From positions 1 through 9,041 of the forward strand of contig JBAYVV010000164.1 in NCBI GenBank assembly GCA_041674465.1: a DNA stretch of 9,041 nt, read 5' to 3'. Positions 1-5,648 of the stretch are shown one piece after another (position 1 is the stretch's first letter; every line of letters starts with the position of its first letter). The DNA comes from JACRAR01 sp041674465. GTDB lineage: Bacteria > Pseudomonadota > Gammaproteobacteria > Burkholderiales > Rhodocyclaceae. A program made the position numbers and the translations under genes. Below the pieces are notes generated by a model, which worked only from the letters and a program-made list of their open reading frames with translations, was not told the origin of the DNA and searched no databases.

Positions 1-90
1 ACGCTGCGCCGCGACGCCATTCGTGCCGTGACCGAAGGACGCACCACGGTGCAGGAAGCCATGCGCACCACCAGCCAGTACGAGGAATAG
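1..90 (+). CDS. mshE: MSHA pilus assembly ATPase MshE, C-terminal end (partial)
   Basis: This open frame runs from the window edge to TAG at 88-90 and gives 29 residues, beginning TLRRDAIRAVTEGRTT and ending TSQYEE. A C-terminus of the form 'lr.dai..v..G.ttv.Ea.r.t' is typical of GspE/PilB-family hexameric secretion ATPases, where it follows the catalytic domain. The family powers pilin polymerisation at the cytoplasmic face of the inner membrane. The Walker motifs lie outside the window, so the family call rests on this tail and on the adjacent platform-protein gene, the normal mshE-mshG order. The next gene starts 7 bases after the stop, and the GAGGAA at 82-87 inside the last codons can serve as its ribosome binding site. 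I am fairly sure of the family; the Msh subtype is inferred from context. Confidence 0.85.
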   Translation, partial: TLRRDAIRAVTEGRTTVQEAMRTTSQYEE

Positions 91-97
91 CCGCGCC

Positions 98-1324
98 ATG
101 CCCCACTTTGCCTACGTCGGCCGCAATGCCCAGGGCAACCGCATCGAGGGCATCATGGAAAGCCCCACGGGCAGCATTCTCGCGGAGCACCTCACGGAAA
201 GCGGCATTACGCCAATCCAGATTTCCGAATCGGCGGCGCCGACCGAGGCTTTCGGCAAACAACTCTCCCGCCTGCTCGACCGGCAGAAAGCCGGCTTCCT
301 CGACGTGCTGCTGTTCAGCCGGCAGATGTACACCCTGATCAAGGCCGGCGTGCCGATCATGCGGGCACTCGCCGGGTTGCAGGAATCGGCCATGAACCGC
401 GCCTTTGCCGCCGTCATCCAGGATTTGCGCGAGGCACTCGATTCCGGCCGCGAACTGTCGCAGGCGCTGGCGCGCAATCCCGGCGTGTTCGGCAACTTCT
501 ATGTCGCCATGATCCGCGTCGGCGAGACGACCGGACGGCTGGAGGAAGTGTTCCTCCAATTGTTCCACCACCTGGAATTCCAGAAGTACATGAAGGACCA
601 GGTGAAGGCGGCCCTGCGCTACCCCAGCTTCGTCATGCTGGCCATGGCCATCGCTCTCGTGATCATCAACATCTTCGTCATTCCGGCCTTCGCCAAGGTA
701 TTCAAGGGCTTCAATGCCGAGTTGCCATTGATGACGCGCGTCCTCATCGGCTTCTCGGATTTCACCCTGGCCTGGTGGCCGGCCATCCTGACCCTGCTGA
801 TCGTCGCCGTGTTCGCCTTCAGCATGTTCGTCAAGACGGCCGACGGCCGGCTTGCCTGGGATCGCTTCAAGCTGCGCATCCCGATTGCCGGCAAGATCAT
901 CCGCAAGGCAACGCTGGCACGCTTCGCGAGAAGCTTCGCCATGGCGGCAAGAAGCGGTGTGCCGATCGTGCAGGGGCTCTCCCTGACCGGCCAGGTCGTC
1001 GAGAACGCATGGATCGAGAAGAAGCTCGAGGACATGCGCATGGGGGTGGAACGCGGCGAGAGCGTGCTCAGGACCGCCGTCGCCTCCGGCGTTTTCACCC
1101 CCGTCGTGTTGCAGATGGTCATGGTCGGCGAGGAGTCGGGATCGCTCGACGAAATGATGCTGGAGATCGCCGACATGTATCAGCGCGAGGTCGAATACGA
1201 ACTGAAGACGCTGTCGGCGCAAATCGAACCGATTCTGATTGTGGCGCTCGGCGCCATGGTGTTGGTGCTGGCGCTCGGGGTCTTCCTGCCGATGTGGGAC
1301 TTGGGCAAGGTGGCGATCAAGTAA
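98..1324 (+). CDS. mshG: MSHA pilus inner-membrane platform protein MshG (GspF/PilC family)
   Basis: This 408-residue protein has the usual length and architecture of the GspF/PilC platform family, which anchors the assembly ATPase and moves pilin subunits into the growing fibre. Two T2SSF repeats are visible, at about residues 71-194 and 274-396. Each carries the family signature, VGETTGRLEE at 141-150 and VGEESGSLDE at 343-352. Three hydrophobic segments at about 177-197, 227-246 and 377-397 fit the known three-helix topology with cytoplasmic domains. The N-terminal part (FAYVGRNAQGNRIEGIMES) is the typical 'y.a.d..G....G.i.a' lead-in. The ATG at 98 has GAGGAA at 82-87, ten bases upstream. 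The stop overlaps the next start by one base (TAATG at 1322-1326), implying translational coupling. The sequence is GC-rich with no sign of damage. Family assignment is very secure; MshG is chosen over PilC because of the msh neighbours. Confidence 0.95.
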   Translation: MPHFAYVGRNAQGNRIEGIMESPTGSILAEHLTESGITPIQISESAAPTEAFGKQLSRLLDRQKAGFLDVLLFSRQMYTLIKAGVPIMRALAGLQESAMNRAFAAVIQDLREALDSGRELSQALARNPGVFGNFYVAMIRVGETTGRLEEVFLQLFHHLEFQKYMKDQVKAALRYPSFVMLAMAIALVIINIFVIPAFAKVFKGFNAELPLMTRVLIGFSDFTLAWWPAILTLLIVAVFAFSMFVKTADGRLAWDRFKLRIPIAGKIIRKATLARFARSFAMAARSGVPIVQGLSLTGQVVENAWIEKKLEDMRMGVERGESVLRTAVASGVFTPVVLQMVMVGEESGSLDEMMLEIADMYQREVEYELKTLSAQIEPILIVALGAMVLVLALGVFLPMWDLGKVAIK

Positions 1325-1848
1325 TGCACGGCACCCAGGCAGGCCAGGTTCGTGACGAATCGCACGGCTTCAGCCTGGTCGAACTGGCGGTGGTGATCGC
1401 GGTGCTGTCAGGGCTGCTGTATTTCCTGCTGGATCGGGTGCTGTACATGCAGGAGATGGCTGAAAAAACCGAGGTCGAGGAGACGGTGCGCTCAATCAAC
1501 TACGCCTTGCGCCTGGAAGCCGCCAGCCGCATGGCGCGAGGCTCGGAAAACGGGCAGGCGCTGCTGGAAAAGGAGAATCCGGTCAAATGGCTGGCGACGC
1601 AGCCGCGGAATTATCTGGGGGAGCATTCTCAGGCACCGCGAGGCGCCAGGCCCGCATACTGGTTCTATGACCCGCTGCAACATCATCTGATTTATCGGCC
1701 GAACCGCAGCGACAATCTGGTGATTGAAAAGGGCAAGGAGAGGGAGCTGCGATTTGTGGTGAGGACGATGGAGGGCGAGCCGAGCCCGGCGCTGGAGCCG
1801 CTGTCCAGGCCAATATGGTTTGGTGAGAAAGTCACCCGAAACCGGTAA
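1324..1848 (+). CDS. mshF: Prepilin-like protein in the MshF position
   Basis: The 174-residue protein has a class III (prepilin) signal: a 15-residue polar leader, cleavage expected after Gly15 (SHG|FSLVE), Glu at mature position 5, and a hydrophobic helix at about residues 16-37. The rest is soluble. It has an acidic coiled stretch (EMAEKTEVEETV, about 44-55) and a conserved-looking core, NPVKWLATQPRNYLGE at 85-100 and PAYWFYDPLQHHLIYRPN at 110-127. Related genes sit directly after mshG in MSHA clusters, so the MshF label comes mainly from position and this core. The start at 1324 is chosen because it overlaps the mshG stop and places the prepilin motif properly. The same frame is open back to 775, but that stretch is a shadow of mshG. 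It is probably a minor pseudopilin or assembly factor in the inner membrane; its exact role is not known. Confidence 0.75.
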   Translation: MHGTQAGQVRDESHGFSLVELAVVIAVLSGLLYFLLDRVLYMQEMAEKTEVEETVRSINYALRLEAASRMARGSENGQALLEKENPVKWLATQPRNYLGEHSQAPRGARPAYWFYDPLQHHLIYRPNRSDNLVIEKGKERELRFVVRTMEGEPSPALEPLSRPIWFGEKVTRNR

Positions 1849-1851
1849 TAG

Positions 1852-1862
1852 TTGGCATGAGG
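1852..1862 (+). repeat. 11-base direct repeat, copy 1 (upstream of mshA)
   Basis: TTGGCATGAGG occurs here, 64 bases before the mshA start. An identical copy lies at 2472-2482, 54 bases before the mshC start, so the two copies flank mshA in its two intergenic gaps. An 11-base repeat by itself is expected by chance in 9 kb. What is notable is that both copies fall in short non-coding gaps at similar distances upstream of a start codon. It may be a shared regulatory element. Confidence 0.4.
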
Positions 1863-1884
1863 TTTCCGTTTGATCGTGTATGAT
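1852..1884 (+). promoter_or_regulatory. Possible promoter elements upstream of mshA
   Basis: The 55 bases between mshF and the mshA ribosome binding site are AT-rich compared with the genes around them. TATGAT at 1879-1884 matches the sigma-70 -10 consensus at 5 of 6 positions. The best -35-like hexamer, TTGGCA at 1852-1857, is 21 bases away, which is too far for a standard promoter. TGGCATG at 1853-1859 also resembles a sigma-54 -24 element, but the matching -12 position reads TTCCG rather than TTGC. A promoter for the highly expressed major pilin is biologically expected here, but neither reading is clean. Confidence 0.3.
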
Positions 1885-1905
1885 TTTTCAAAAATAGTCT
1901 GAAAT

Positions 1906-1913
1906 GGAGGAAG
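1906..1913 (+). promoter_or_regulatory. Strong ribosome binding site that fixes the mshA start
   Basis: GGAGGAAG is a near-perfect Shine-Dalgarno sequence, with the GGAGG core five bases before the ATG at 1916. An in-frame ATG at 1904 overlaps this site and would put the Shine-Dalgarno sequence inside the coding region, so 1916 is the better start. It is the strongest ribosome binding site in the window, as expected for a major structural subunit. Confidence 0.85.
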
Positions 1914-1915
1914 TC

Positions 1916-2461
1916 ATGAAACAGCAGACCGGCTTTACGCTTATTGAACTGGTGGTCGTCATTGTCATTCTCGGCATCCTTGCCGCGACCGCATTGCCAC
2001 GCTTCACAAACCTGCAGCGGGATGCGCGTATTGCAAAATTGAATGCGGCGCGTGGCGCAGTAGCAGCTGCGGCAGGCTTAGTGCATGGCACAGTTCTGGC
2101 AAGAGGTGGTGTGGCGGATACTGCGGCTTGTCCCGTGAACCTGGGGCCAGCACCTGCTACTGCAAACAACACGACGAATCTATGTACTGAATCCGGCAGA
2201 ATCAGTATTGTCAGTACTTATCCAACAGCTGATCTGGCTGGCATTGTTTCTGCCGCCGGTCTAACAAACGTCTTTCCCGCAACGGCTGCTGATTTGACTT
2301 CAAATGGTTACGCTACGACAGGTGGGGGAGCGGGTGCTGGGGCAGTGCTTACAGTTCAAGCAACAGGTGGACCGACACCCGCAAGCTGCAGCTTTACCTA
2401 TACCGCTCCGGCTGCGAATGCTGCCGCAGCCATTAGTGCAGTTACAACGACCGGCTGTTAA
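1916..2461 (+). CDS. mshA: MSHA major pilin subunit MshA
   Basis: This 181-residue type IVa prepilin has a very short leader, MKQQTG, cleaved before FTLIELVVVIVILGILAATA. Glu at mature position 5 and a long hydrophobic alpha-1 helix are both present. The next segment, PRFTNLQRDARIAKLNAARG (28-47), is the characteristic MshA/MshB continuation. Four cysteines (72, 90, 158 and 181) suggest disulfides C72-C90 and C158-C181. The second would make the C-terminal D-region loop, and Cys181 is the last residue. The globular half is rich in Ala, Thr, Gly and Asn. It is the only gene here of MshA/MshB type, whereas Vibrio has adjacent mshB and mshA. Base composition is clearly lower in GC than the neighbours: bases 2161-2220 are 40% GC by count, against about 72% at 5941-6000 in mshQ. 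Strong ribosome binding site, own gap on each side and a hairpin after the stop all fit high, separately tuned expression. Confidence 0.93.
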   Translation: MKQQTGFTLIELVVVIVILGILAATALPRFTNLQRDARIAKLNAARGAVAAAAGLVHGTVLARGGVADTAACPVNLGPAPATANNTTNLCTESGRISIVSTYPTADLAGIVSAAGLTNVFPATAADLTSNGYATTGGGAGAGAVLTVQATGGPTPASCSFTYTAPAANAAAAISAVTTTGC

Positions 2462-2471
2462 GCGTTTCATC

Positions 2472-2482
2472 TTGGCATGAGG
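2472..2482 (+). repeat. 11-base direct repeat, copy 2 (downstream of mshA)
   Basis: This is an exact second copy of TTGGCATGAGG, first seen at 1852-1862. It overlaps the 5' arm of the hairpin at 2475-2504. Here the sigma-54-like spacing GG-N10-GC (2474-2475 and 2486-2487) is present, although the -12 box reads GGGCG instead of TTGCA. It may be a shared regulatory motif or may simply supply the hairpin arm. Confidence 0.4.
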
Positions 2483-2511
2483 CGGGCGTGAGCTTGCCTC
2501 ATGCAATCTTT
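2475..2511 (+). terminator. Hairpin after mshA, likely attenuator or partial terminator
   Basis: GCATGAGGC at 2475-2483 pairs perfectly with GCCTCATGC at 2496-2504. Two G-T wobbles and one G-C pair continue the stem inward, giving about 12 pairs and a 6-base loop (CGTGAG). The following bases, AATCTTT, contain only a short, interrupted T run. It is therefore a weaker terminator than a textbook one, or an RNA 3'-end stabiliser. It starts 13 bases after the mshA stop and ends 21 bases before mshC. This suits a design in which most transcripts end after the major pilin and a fraction read through into the minor-pilin genes. Confidence 0.65.
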
Positions 2512-2525
2512 CCGCCGAAAACCGT

Positions 2526-2993
2526 ATGAAAAATGACGGTTCAAATCGTTTCTGTTTTGGTTTCACAACTGTCGAGCTTGTTACAGTCATCGTCTTGCTT
2601 GGCATTCTGGCTGCGTTGGCCATTCCACGCTTTATAGCCAGAAATGCATTCGACGAAAGGGGCTGCTTCGACCAACTACGCAGCGCCGTGCGCTATGCCC
2701 AGAAGGTTGCCGTGGCGCAGCGACGCCTGGTTTGCGTCAACGTGACTCCGGCCTCCATCGCATTGCAATTCACCACGGCAGGGGCCTGCAATCCGGCGAA
2801 TCCCGTTCTGATGCCGGGGGAAAGCGCTCCTTACATAGTTGCTGTTCCGGCCGGCGTGGCCCTGGCTGCCGGCGCCACCTTTTTCTACGACGGCTTGGGG
2901 AGTCCCGTGCCGAACGCTGCCCAGGTATTTACCGTAAGCGGCACTTCAAGCCGGAGTTTTACCGTTCAGGCTGAAACCGGCTATGTTGACTGA
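2526..2993 (+). CDS. mshC: MSHA minor pilin MshC (GspH-like)
   Basis: This 155-residue prepilin has a 12-residue leader and expected cleavage after Gly12 (FCFG|FTTVE). Glu is present at mature position 5, followed by the hydrophobic helix LVTVIVLLGILAALAIPRF. After the helix, DERGCFDQLRSAVRYAQKVAVAQRR (44-67), followed by the strand VCVNVT (69-74), is typical of GspH/FimT-type minor pilins and of MshC. FFYDGLGSP at 119-127 is the usual '.F...G.p' motif near the C-terminus. Cysteines 47, 70 and 88 give at least one possible disulfide. The ATG at 2526 lacks a good Shine-Dalgarno sequence, so translation may be weak, which suits a minor subunit. The last 11 bases overlap the start of mshD. Minor pilins of this kind are thought to prime assembly at the fibre tip. 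Confident in family, and in subtype from gene order. Confidence 0.9.
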   Translation: MKNDGSNRFCFGFTTVELVTVIVLLGILAALAIPRFIARNAFDERGCFDQLRSAVRYAQKVAVAQRRLVCVNVTPASIALQFTTAGACNPANPVLMPGESAPYIVAVPAGVALAAGATFFYDGLGSPVPNAAQVFTVSGTSSRSFTVQAETGYVD

Positions 2994-3567
2994 CCCGAAC
3001 GGGGCAATCTGCAAACGTCAGGTGCAATGGGGGACAACCCTCATCGAGACCATCATGTTCATGGTCATCGTCGGCATCGCGCTGTCGGCGGTGCTATCGG
3101 TTTTTGTCGGCACATCCCGCAGCAGCGCCGATCCGATGATCCAGAAACAGGCGTTGGCCATAGCCGAGGCGCTGATGGAGGAGGTACGTCTGCAGCCATT
3201 CACCTTTTGCGATCCTGACGATCCCCTCGTGACGGATCCGGCGGTAGAGCCGCCTGTGCCTTGCGGTATAACCGAAGTGGTTGGGGCGGAGCCGGGAGAA
3301 ACCCGTACGAACCCGCTCAATCCTTTCGACAACGTAAACGACTATTCCGGACTGACGATGCCCGCCGGCGCCCTGACAGACATCACCGGTGCGGCGCCGC
3401 CCAATCTGGCTGGATATGCGGCGACGATTGCAGTCGCATCGCCGGCGGCTGCATGGAACGGTATCGGGGCGACGGAAGTGCTATTCATCACGGTGGCCGT
3501 TACCGGCCCCAATGGCATACCGGTGGTGCTGGACGGGGTGAGGACGCGCCATGCACCTCACTTCTGA
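2983..3567 (+). CDS. mshD: MSHA minor pilin MshD
   Basis: This 194-residue prepilin-like protein has a 17-residue leader and predicted cleavage after Gly17 (QWG|TTLIET). Mature position 1 is Thr rather than the usual Phe, but Glu at mature position 5 is kept. The hydrophobic helix covers about 18-43. The segment QALAIAEALMEEVRLQPFTFCDPDD (56-80) and FDNVNDYSGL (115-124) are hallmarks of MshD and are also seen in GspI/PilV-like minor pilins. Cys76 and Cys94 could pair. The start at 2983 overlaps mshC by 11 bases and the end overlaps mshO by 17 bases, so its translation is probably coupled to both. It is expected in the inner membrane before assembly and at the pilus tip or base afterwards. Confidence 0.92.
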   Translation: MLTDPNGAICKRQVQWGTTLIETIMFMVIVGIALSAVLSVFVGTSRSSADPMIQKQALAIAEALMEEVRLQPFTFCDPDDPLVTDPAVEPPVPCGITEVVGAEPGETRTNPLNPFDNVNDYSGLTMPAGALTDITGAAPPNLAGYAATIAVASPAAAWNGIGATEVLFITVAVTGPNGIPVVLDGVRTRHAPHF

Positions 3568-4489
3568 TCGACTCTTCCGGCGCGTTCGCCATGAAACGGC
3601 CGGCTTCACGCTGGTCGAAATGATCGTCAGCATCGTCATTGTAGGCATTCTCGCCGCCATAACCGCCCTGTTCCTGCGTGTGCCATTCCAAGCCTACGAA
3701 GACATTACGCGGCGCGCAAACTTGACTGACATCGCCGACTCGGCGCTGCGACGGATGGCGCGTGATTTGCGCGAAGCTCTGCCGAACAGCGTGCGTGTCA
3801 GCGGTCCCGGCGGCTCGGGCGAGTTTTACATGGAGTTTCTCCAGGTCCGCACCGGGGGGCGCTATCGTGAGGAGCCCTCGGGCGGGGCAACAGCCTGCCC
3901 TGCCGGCGCCGGCATATATACCGATGCGCTGCAGATCGGCACCGTCGATACCTGCTTTCGCAGTCTGGGCGCAGTGCCCAATCTTGGAAGCATCGTGACT
4001 GGTGCATCCGGCGATTTCCTTGTGGTCTATAACTTGGGTCCCGGCTTTGCCGGAGCCGATGCATATGCCAGCGGTGCCGCAACGGGCGGCAACAAATCCC
4101 GCATCACAGCTGTCACTGCGGGAGCTGGCCTCAATCCCGAGGATCGCATCGATTTCCAAAGCCTGTCCTTCCCCCTTGCTTCCCCAAGCAGGCGATTCCA
4201 TGTCGTTACGGGGCCGGTGACCTATGTCTGTAACCCAACAGCGCAGACCCTTACCCGGCAATGGGGCTACGCGATCAGCGCGGCCCAGGCCACTCCGCCG
4301 CTAGGCGGAGGCGCTGCACTGCTGGCGAGAGGGGTGGCGGCATGCAACATCACCTATAACCCGAATGCAGTGGCTCAGCGCAATGGTCTGGTTTCGATTT
4401 CCCTAGCCGTTTCGCAGAACGATGTCAGTACAGGAATGAGAGAGAGTGTTAGCCTGTTTTCCCAGGTTCAGGTGAGCAACACACCATGA
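3551..4489 (+). CDS. mshO: MSHA minor pilin MshO (GspJ/PilW-like)
   Basis: This 312-residue prepilin has an 18-residue basic leader with cleavage after Gly18 (ETAG|FTLVE), Glu at mature position 5, and the helix MIVSIVIVGILAAITALFL. The region after the helix, RANLTDIADSALRRMARDLREALPNSVRV (55-83), is the characteristic GspJ/MshO stretch. The rest is a large beta-rich domain, consistent with the usual length of about 270-310 residues. GAGG at 3540-3543 lies seven bases before the ATG and supports this start. It overlaps mshD by 17 bases and mshP by 4 (ATGA at 4486-4489). By analogy with GspJ it belongs to the tip-priming minor-pilin complex together with MshC, MshD and MshP. Confidence 0.92.
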   Translation: MHLTSDRLFRRVRHETAGFTLVEMIVSIVIVGILAAITALFLRVPFQAYEDITRRANLTDIADSALRRMARDLREALPNSVRVSGPGGSGEFYMEFLQVRTGGRYREEPSGGATACPAGAGIYTDALQIGTVDTCFRSLGAVPNLGSIVTGASGDFLVVYNLGPGFAGADAYASGAATGGNKSRITAVTAGAGLNPEDRIDFQSLSFPLASPSRRFHVVTGPVTYVCNPTAQTLTRQWGYAISAAQATPPLGGGAALLARGVAACNITYNPNAVAQRNGLVSISLAVSQNDVSTGMRESVSLFSQVQVSNTP

Positions 4490-4938
4490 AATCCGATCAA
4501 TCTCGAATAACGGGAAGAATGCGGCGACAGAGTGGAATTTCCATCGTTACTGCCATCGTATTGATCGTGACTCTTGCTGCGCTGGCGGCGTTCGCGGTAA
4601 CAGTCAGTCGGACGCAGCATCTGGCGGCCGCTCTCGATGTGATGGGCGCGCGCGCTTACCAGGCTGCCCAGGCAGGTATTGAATGGAGCGCCTGGCAGGT
4701 CTTGCGAAACGGCGGGGCCTGTGCGGCTTCAACAAACCTCGCCCTCCCCGGTTCGCTCACGCTCTTCAGCGTGACGGTCGGCTGCACTTCGACCGCGCAT
4801 ACGGAAGCCGGCACTCCGGTGACCATTTATCAACTGACCGCAACCGCCTGTAACCAACCGGCGGCCGGGGCCTGCCCGAACCCCGCGCCGGGTGTAGATT
4901 ATGTCGAGCGGCAGGTGCAGGCCGCAGTTGAGCTATGA
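4486..4938 (+). CDS. mshP: MSHA minor pilin MshP (PilX/GspK-like, lacks Glu5)
   Basis: The 150-residue protein has a basic 17-residue leader and a prepilin-like site after Gly17 (RRQSG|ISIVTAIVLIV). Mature position 5 is Thr22 rather than Glu. The hydrophobic helix spans about 18-40. It is followed by ARAYQAAQAGIEWSAWQVLR (55-74), the diagnostic MshP/PilX motif. A small Cys-containing C-terminal domain follows (Cys 79, 100, 122 and 130). In type II secretion the pseudopilin without Glu5 is GspK, which sits at the very tip, so a tip-capping role is a reasonable inference. The start overlaps the mshO stop by ATGA. The end overlaps the next start by ATGA at 4935-4938, although the next gene is not a pilus gene. 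Confidence 0.9.
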   Translation: MKSDQSRITGRMRRQSGISIVTAIVLIVTLAALAAFAVTVSRTQHLAAALDVMGARAYQAAQAGIEWSAWQVLRNGGACAASTNLALPGSLTLFSVTVGCTSTAHTEAGTPVTIYQLTATACNQPAAGACPNPAPGVDYVERQVQAAVEL

Positions 4939-5465
4939 GCATGGAGTTGGAACAGGAAAAGGCGCGCGCCATGAGCATGTTCGATCTGATCAGGAGCCTG
5001 TCCAATGCCGACATCGACTTCGTCCTGGTGGGCGGGCTGGCGGTGGCGCTGCACGGCTACCAGCGGGTAACCATGGATGTCGATGTCGTGCTGGCCATGA
5101 CCCCGGAGAACCTGCGACGCTTCATCGATTGCGCCAAGGCGGCGGGTCTGCGCCCGGTCATCCCCGTTCCCATCGACGCGCTGGCCGATCCCGATCGGAT
5201 CGAGCAATGGCATCGCGAGAAAGGCATGCTCGCCTTCGCACTGCGCGGCCCCGACATGATGGCCACCGTCATCGATGTGCTGGTCAGGCCCGTTGTTTCG
5301 TTCGCCGAGTTGAAGCGTGACGCGGTCATGGCCCCTGTCGGGACGCTCACGATCCCCATTGCCTCGATCGAGCACCTGATCGCAATGAAAACGGGAACCG
5401 GACGCAGCAAAGACGCCATAGACATCGAGGAGCTGCGGAAACTTCAGGCACCAAAATCATGCTGA
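4935..5465 (+). CDS. Nucleotidyltransferase-fold protein (MNT/AbiEii-like)
   Basis: The 176-residue protein shows the minimal nucleotidyltransferase pattern. FVLVGGLAVALHGYQRVTMDVDVVL carries the Gly-Gly at 33-34 and the metal-binding Asp48-x-Asp50. Asp114 in TVIDVLV is a candidate third acidic residue. The C-terminal IEHLIAMKTGTGRSKDAIDIEEL (145-167) is the usual 'dLi..K...gR.kD..Di..L' tail of stand-alone family members of the AbiEii or DUF6036 type. Known relatives transfer nucleotides to tRNA or protein targets and often act as toxins or in phage defence; the substrate here is unknown. Starts at 4935, 4941, 4971 and 4977 are all possible; 4935 overlaps the mshP stop by ATGA. It overlaps the following small gene by 7 bases. 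GC content matches mshG and mshQ, so there is no sign of recent transfer. It is not a known MSHA component. Confidence 0.85.
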   Translation: MSMELEQEKARAMSMFDLIRSLSNADIDFVLVGGLAVALHGYQRVTMDVDVVLAMTPENLRRFIDCAKAAGLRPVIPVPIDALADPDRIEQWHREKGMLAFALRGPDMMATVIDVLVRPVVSFAELKRDAVMAPVGTLTIPIASIEHLIAMKTGTGRSKDAIDIEELRKLQAPKSC

Positions 5466-5644
5466 ACGCCGAACAGAACTACCAGCTATTGCAGGGGATC
5501 GATGCTAACCGCCGTTTCCTGCTGCTTGCCTACCAGAGCAACCCCCGGTTGCTGGAGAGGGAGGATGAGCGAGTCCAACAGATGTTGGCCGCGGTTCTGC
5601 CGGAGCCGGAACGCCGTCCTGGCGGGACTGACTTTTCCGGGTGA
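5459..5644 (+). CDS. Small hypothetical protein, possible partner of the nucleotidyltransferase
   Basis: I do not recognise this 61-residue protein. It begins MLNAEQNYQLLQGIDANRRF, has a short hydrophobic patch (FLLLAY, 20-25), then a charged, probably helical stretch, LLEREDERVQQMLAAV (31-46), and a Pro/Gly-rich tail. No signal peptide or membrane segment is evident, so it is probably cytoplasmic. It overlaps the nucleotidyltransferase gene by 7 bases and ends 4 bases before mshQ, which suggests that the two small genes are translated together. Size and position would fit an antitoxin or accessory subunit, but no DNA-binding or HEPN motif (R-x4-6-H) is visible. A non-functional short frame cannot be excluded. 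Confidence 0.6.
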   Translation: MLNAEQNYQLLQGIDANRRFLLLAYQSNPRLLEREDERVQQMLAAVLPEPERRPGGTDFSG

Positions 5645-5648
5645 GGCC

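Noticed and set aside
775..1323. N-terminal extension of the MshF-slot gene back to 775
   Set aside because: This stretch overlaps mshG in another frame and is low-complexity Arg/Gly-rich. The prepilin signal starts properly from the ATG at 1324.
3500..4261. A 253-codon minus-strand frame opposite mshD/mshO
   Set aside because: It is a shadow of mshO, whose prepilin motif and GspJ-like region are convincing; no motif was seen on the minus strand.
5502..5648. Upstream start for mshQ at 5502
   Set aside because: It would place 49 residues before a clear Sec signal peptide and overlap the small gene at 5459-5644. The ATG at 5649 begins directly with the signal peptide.
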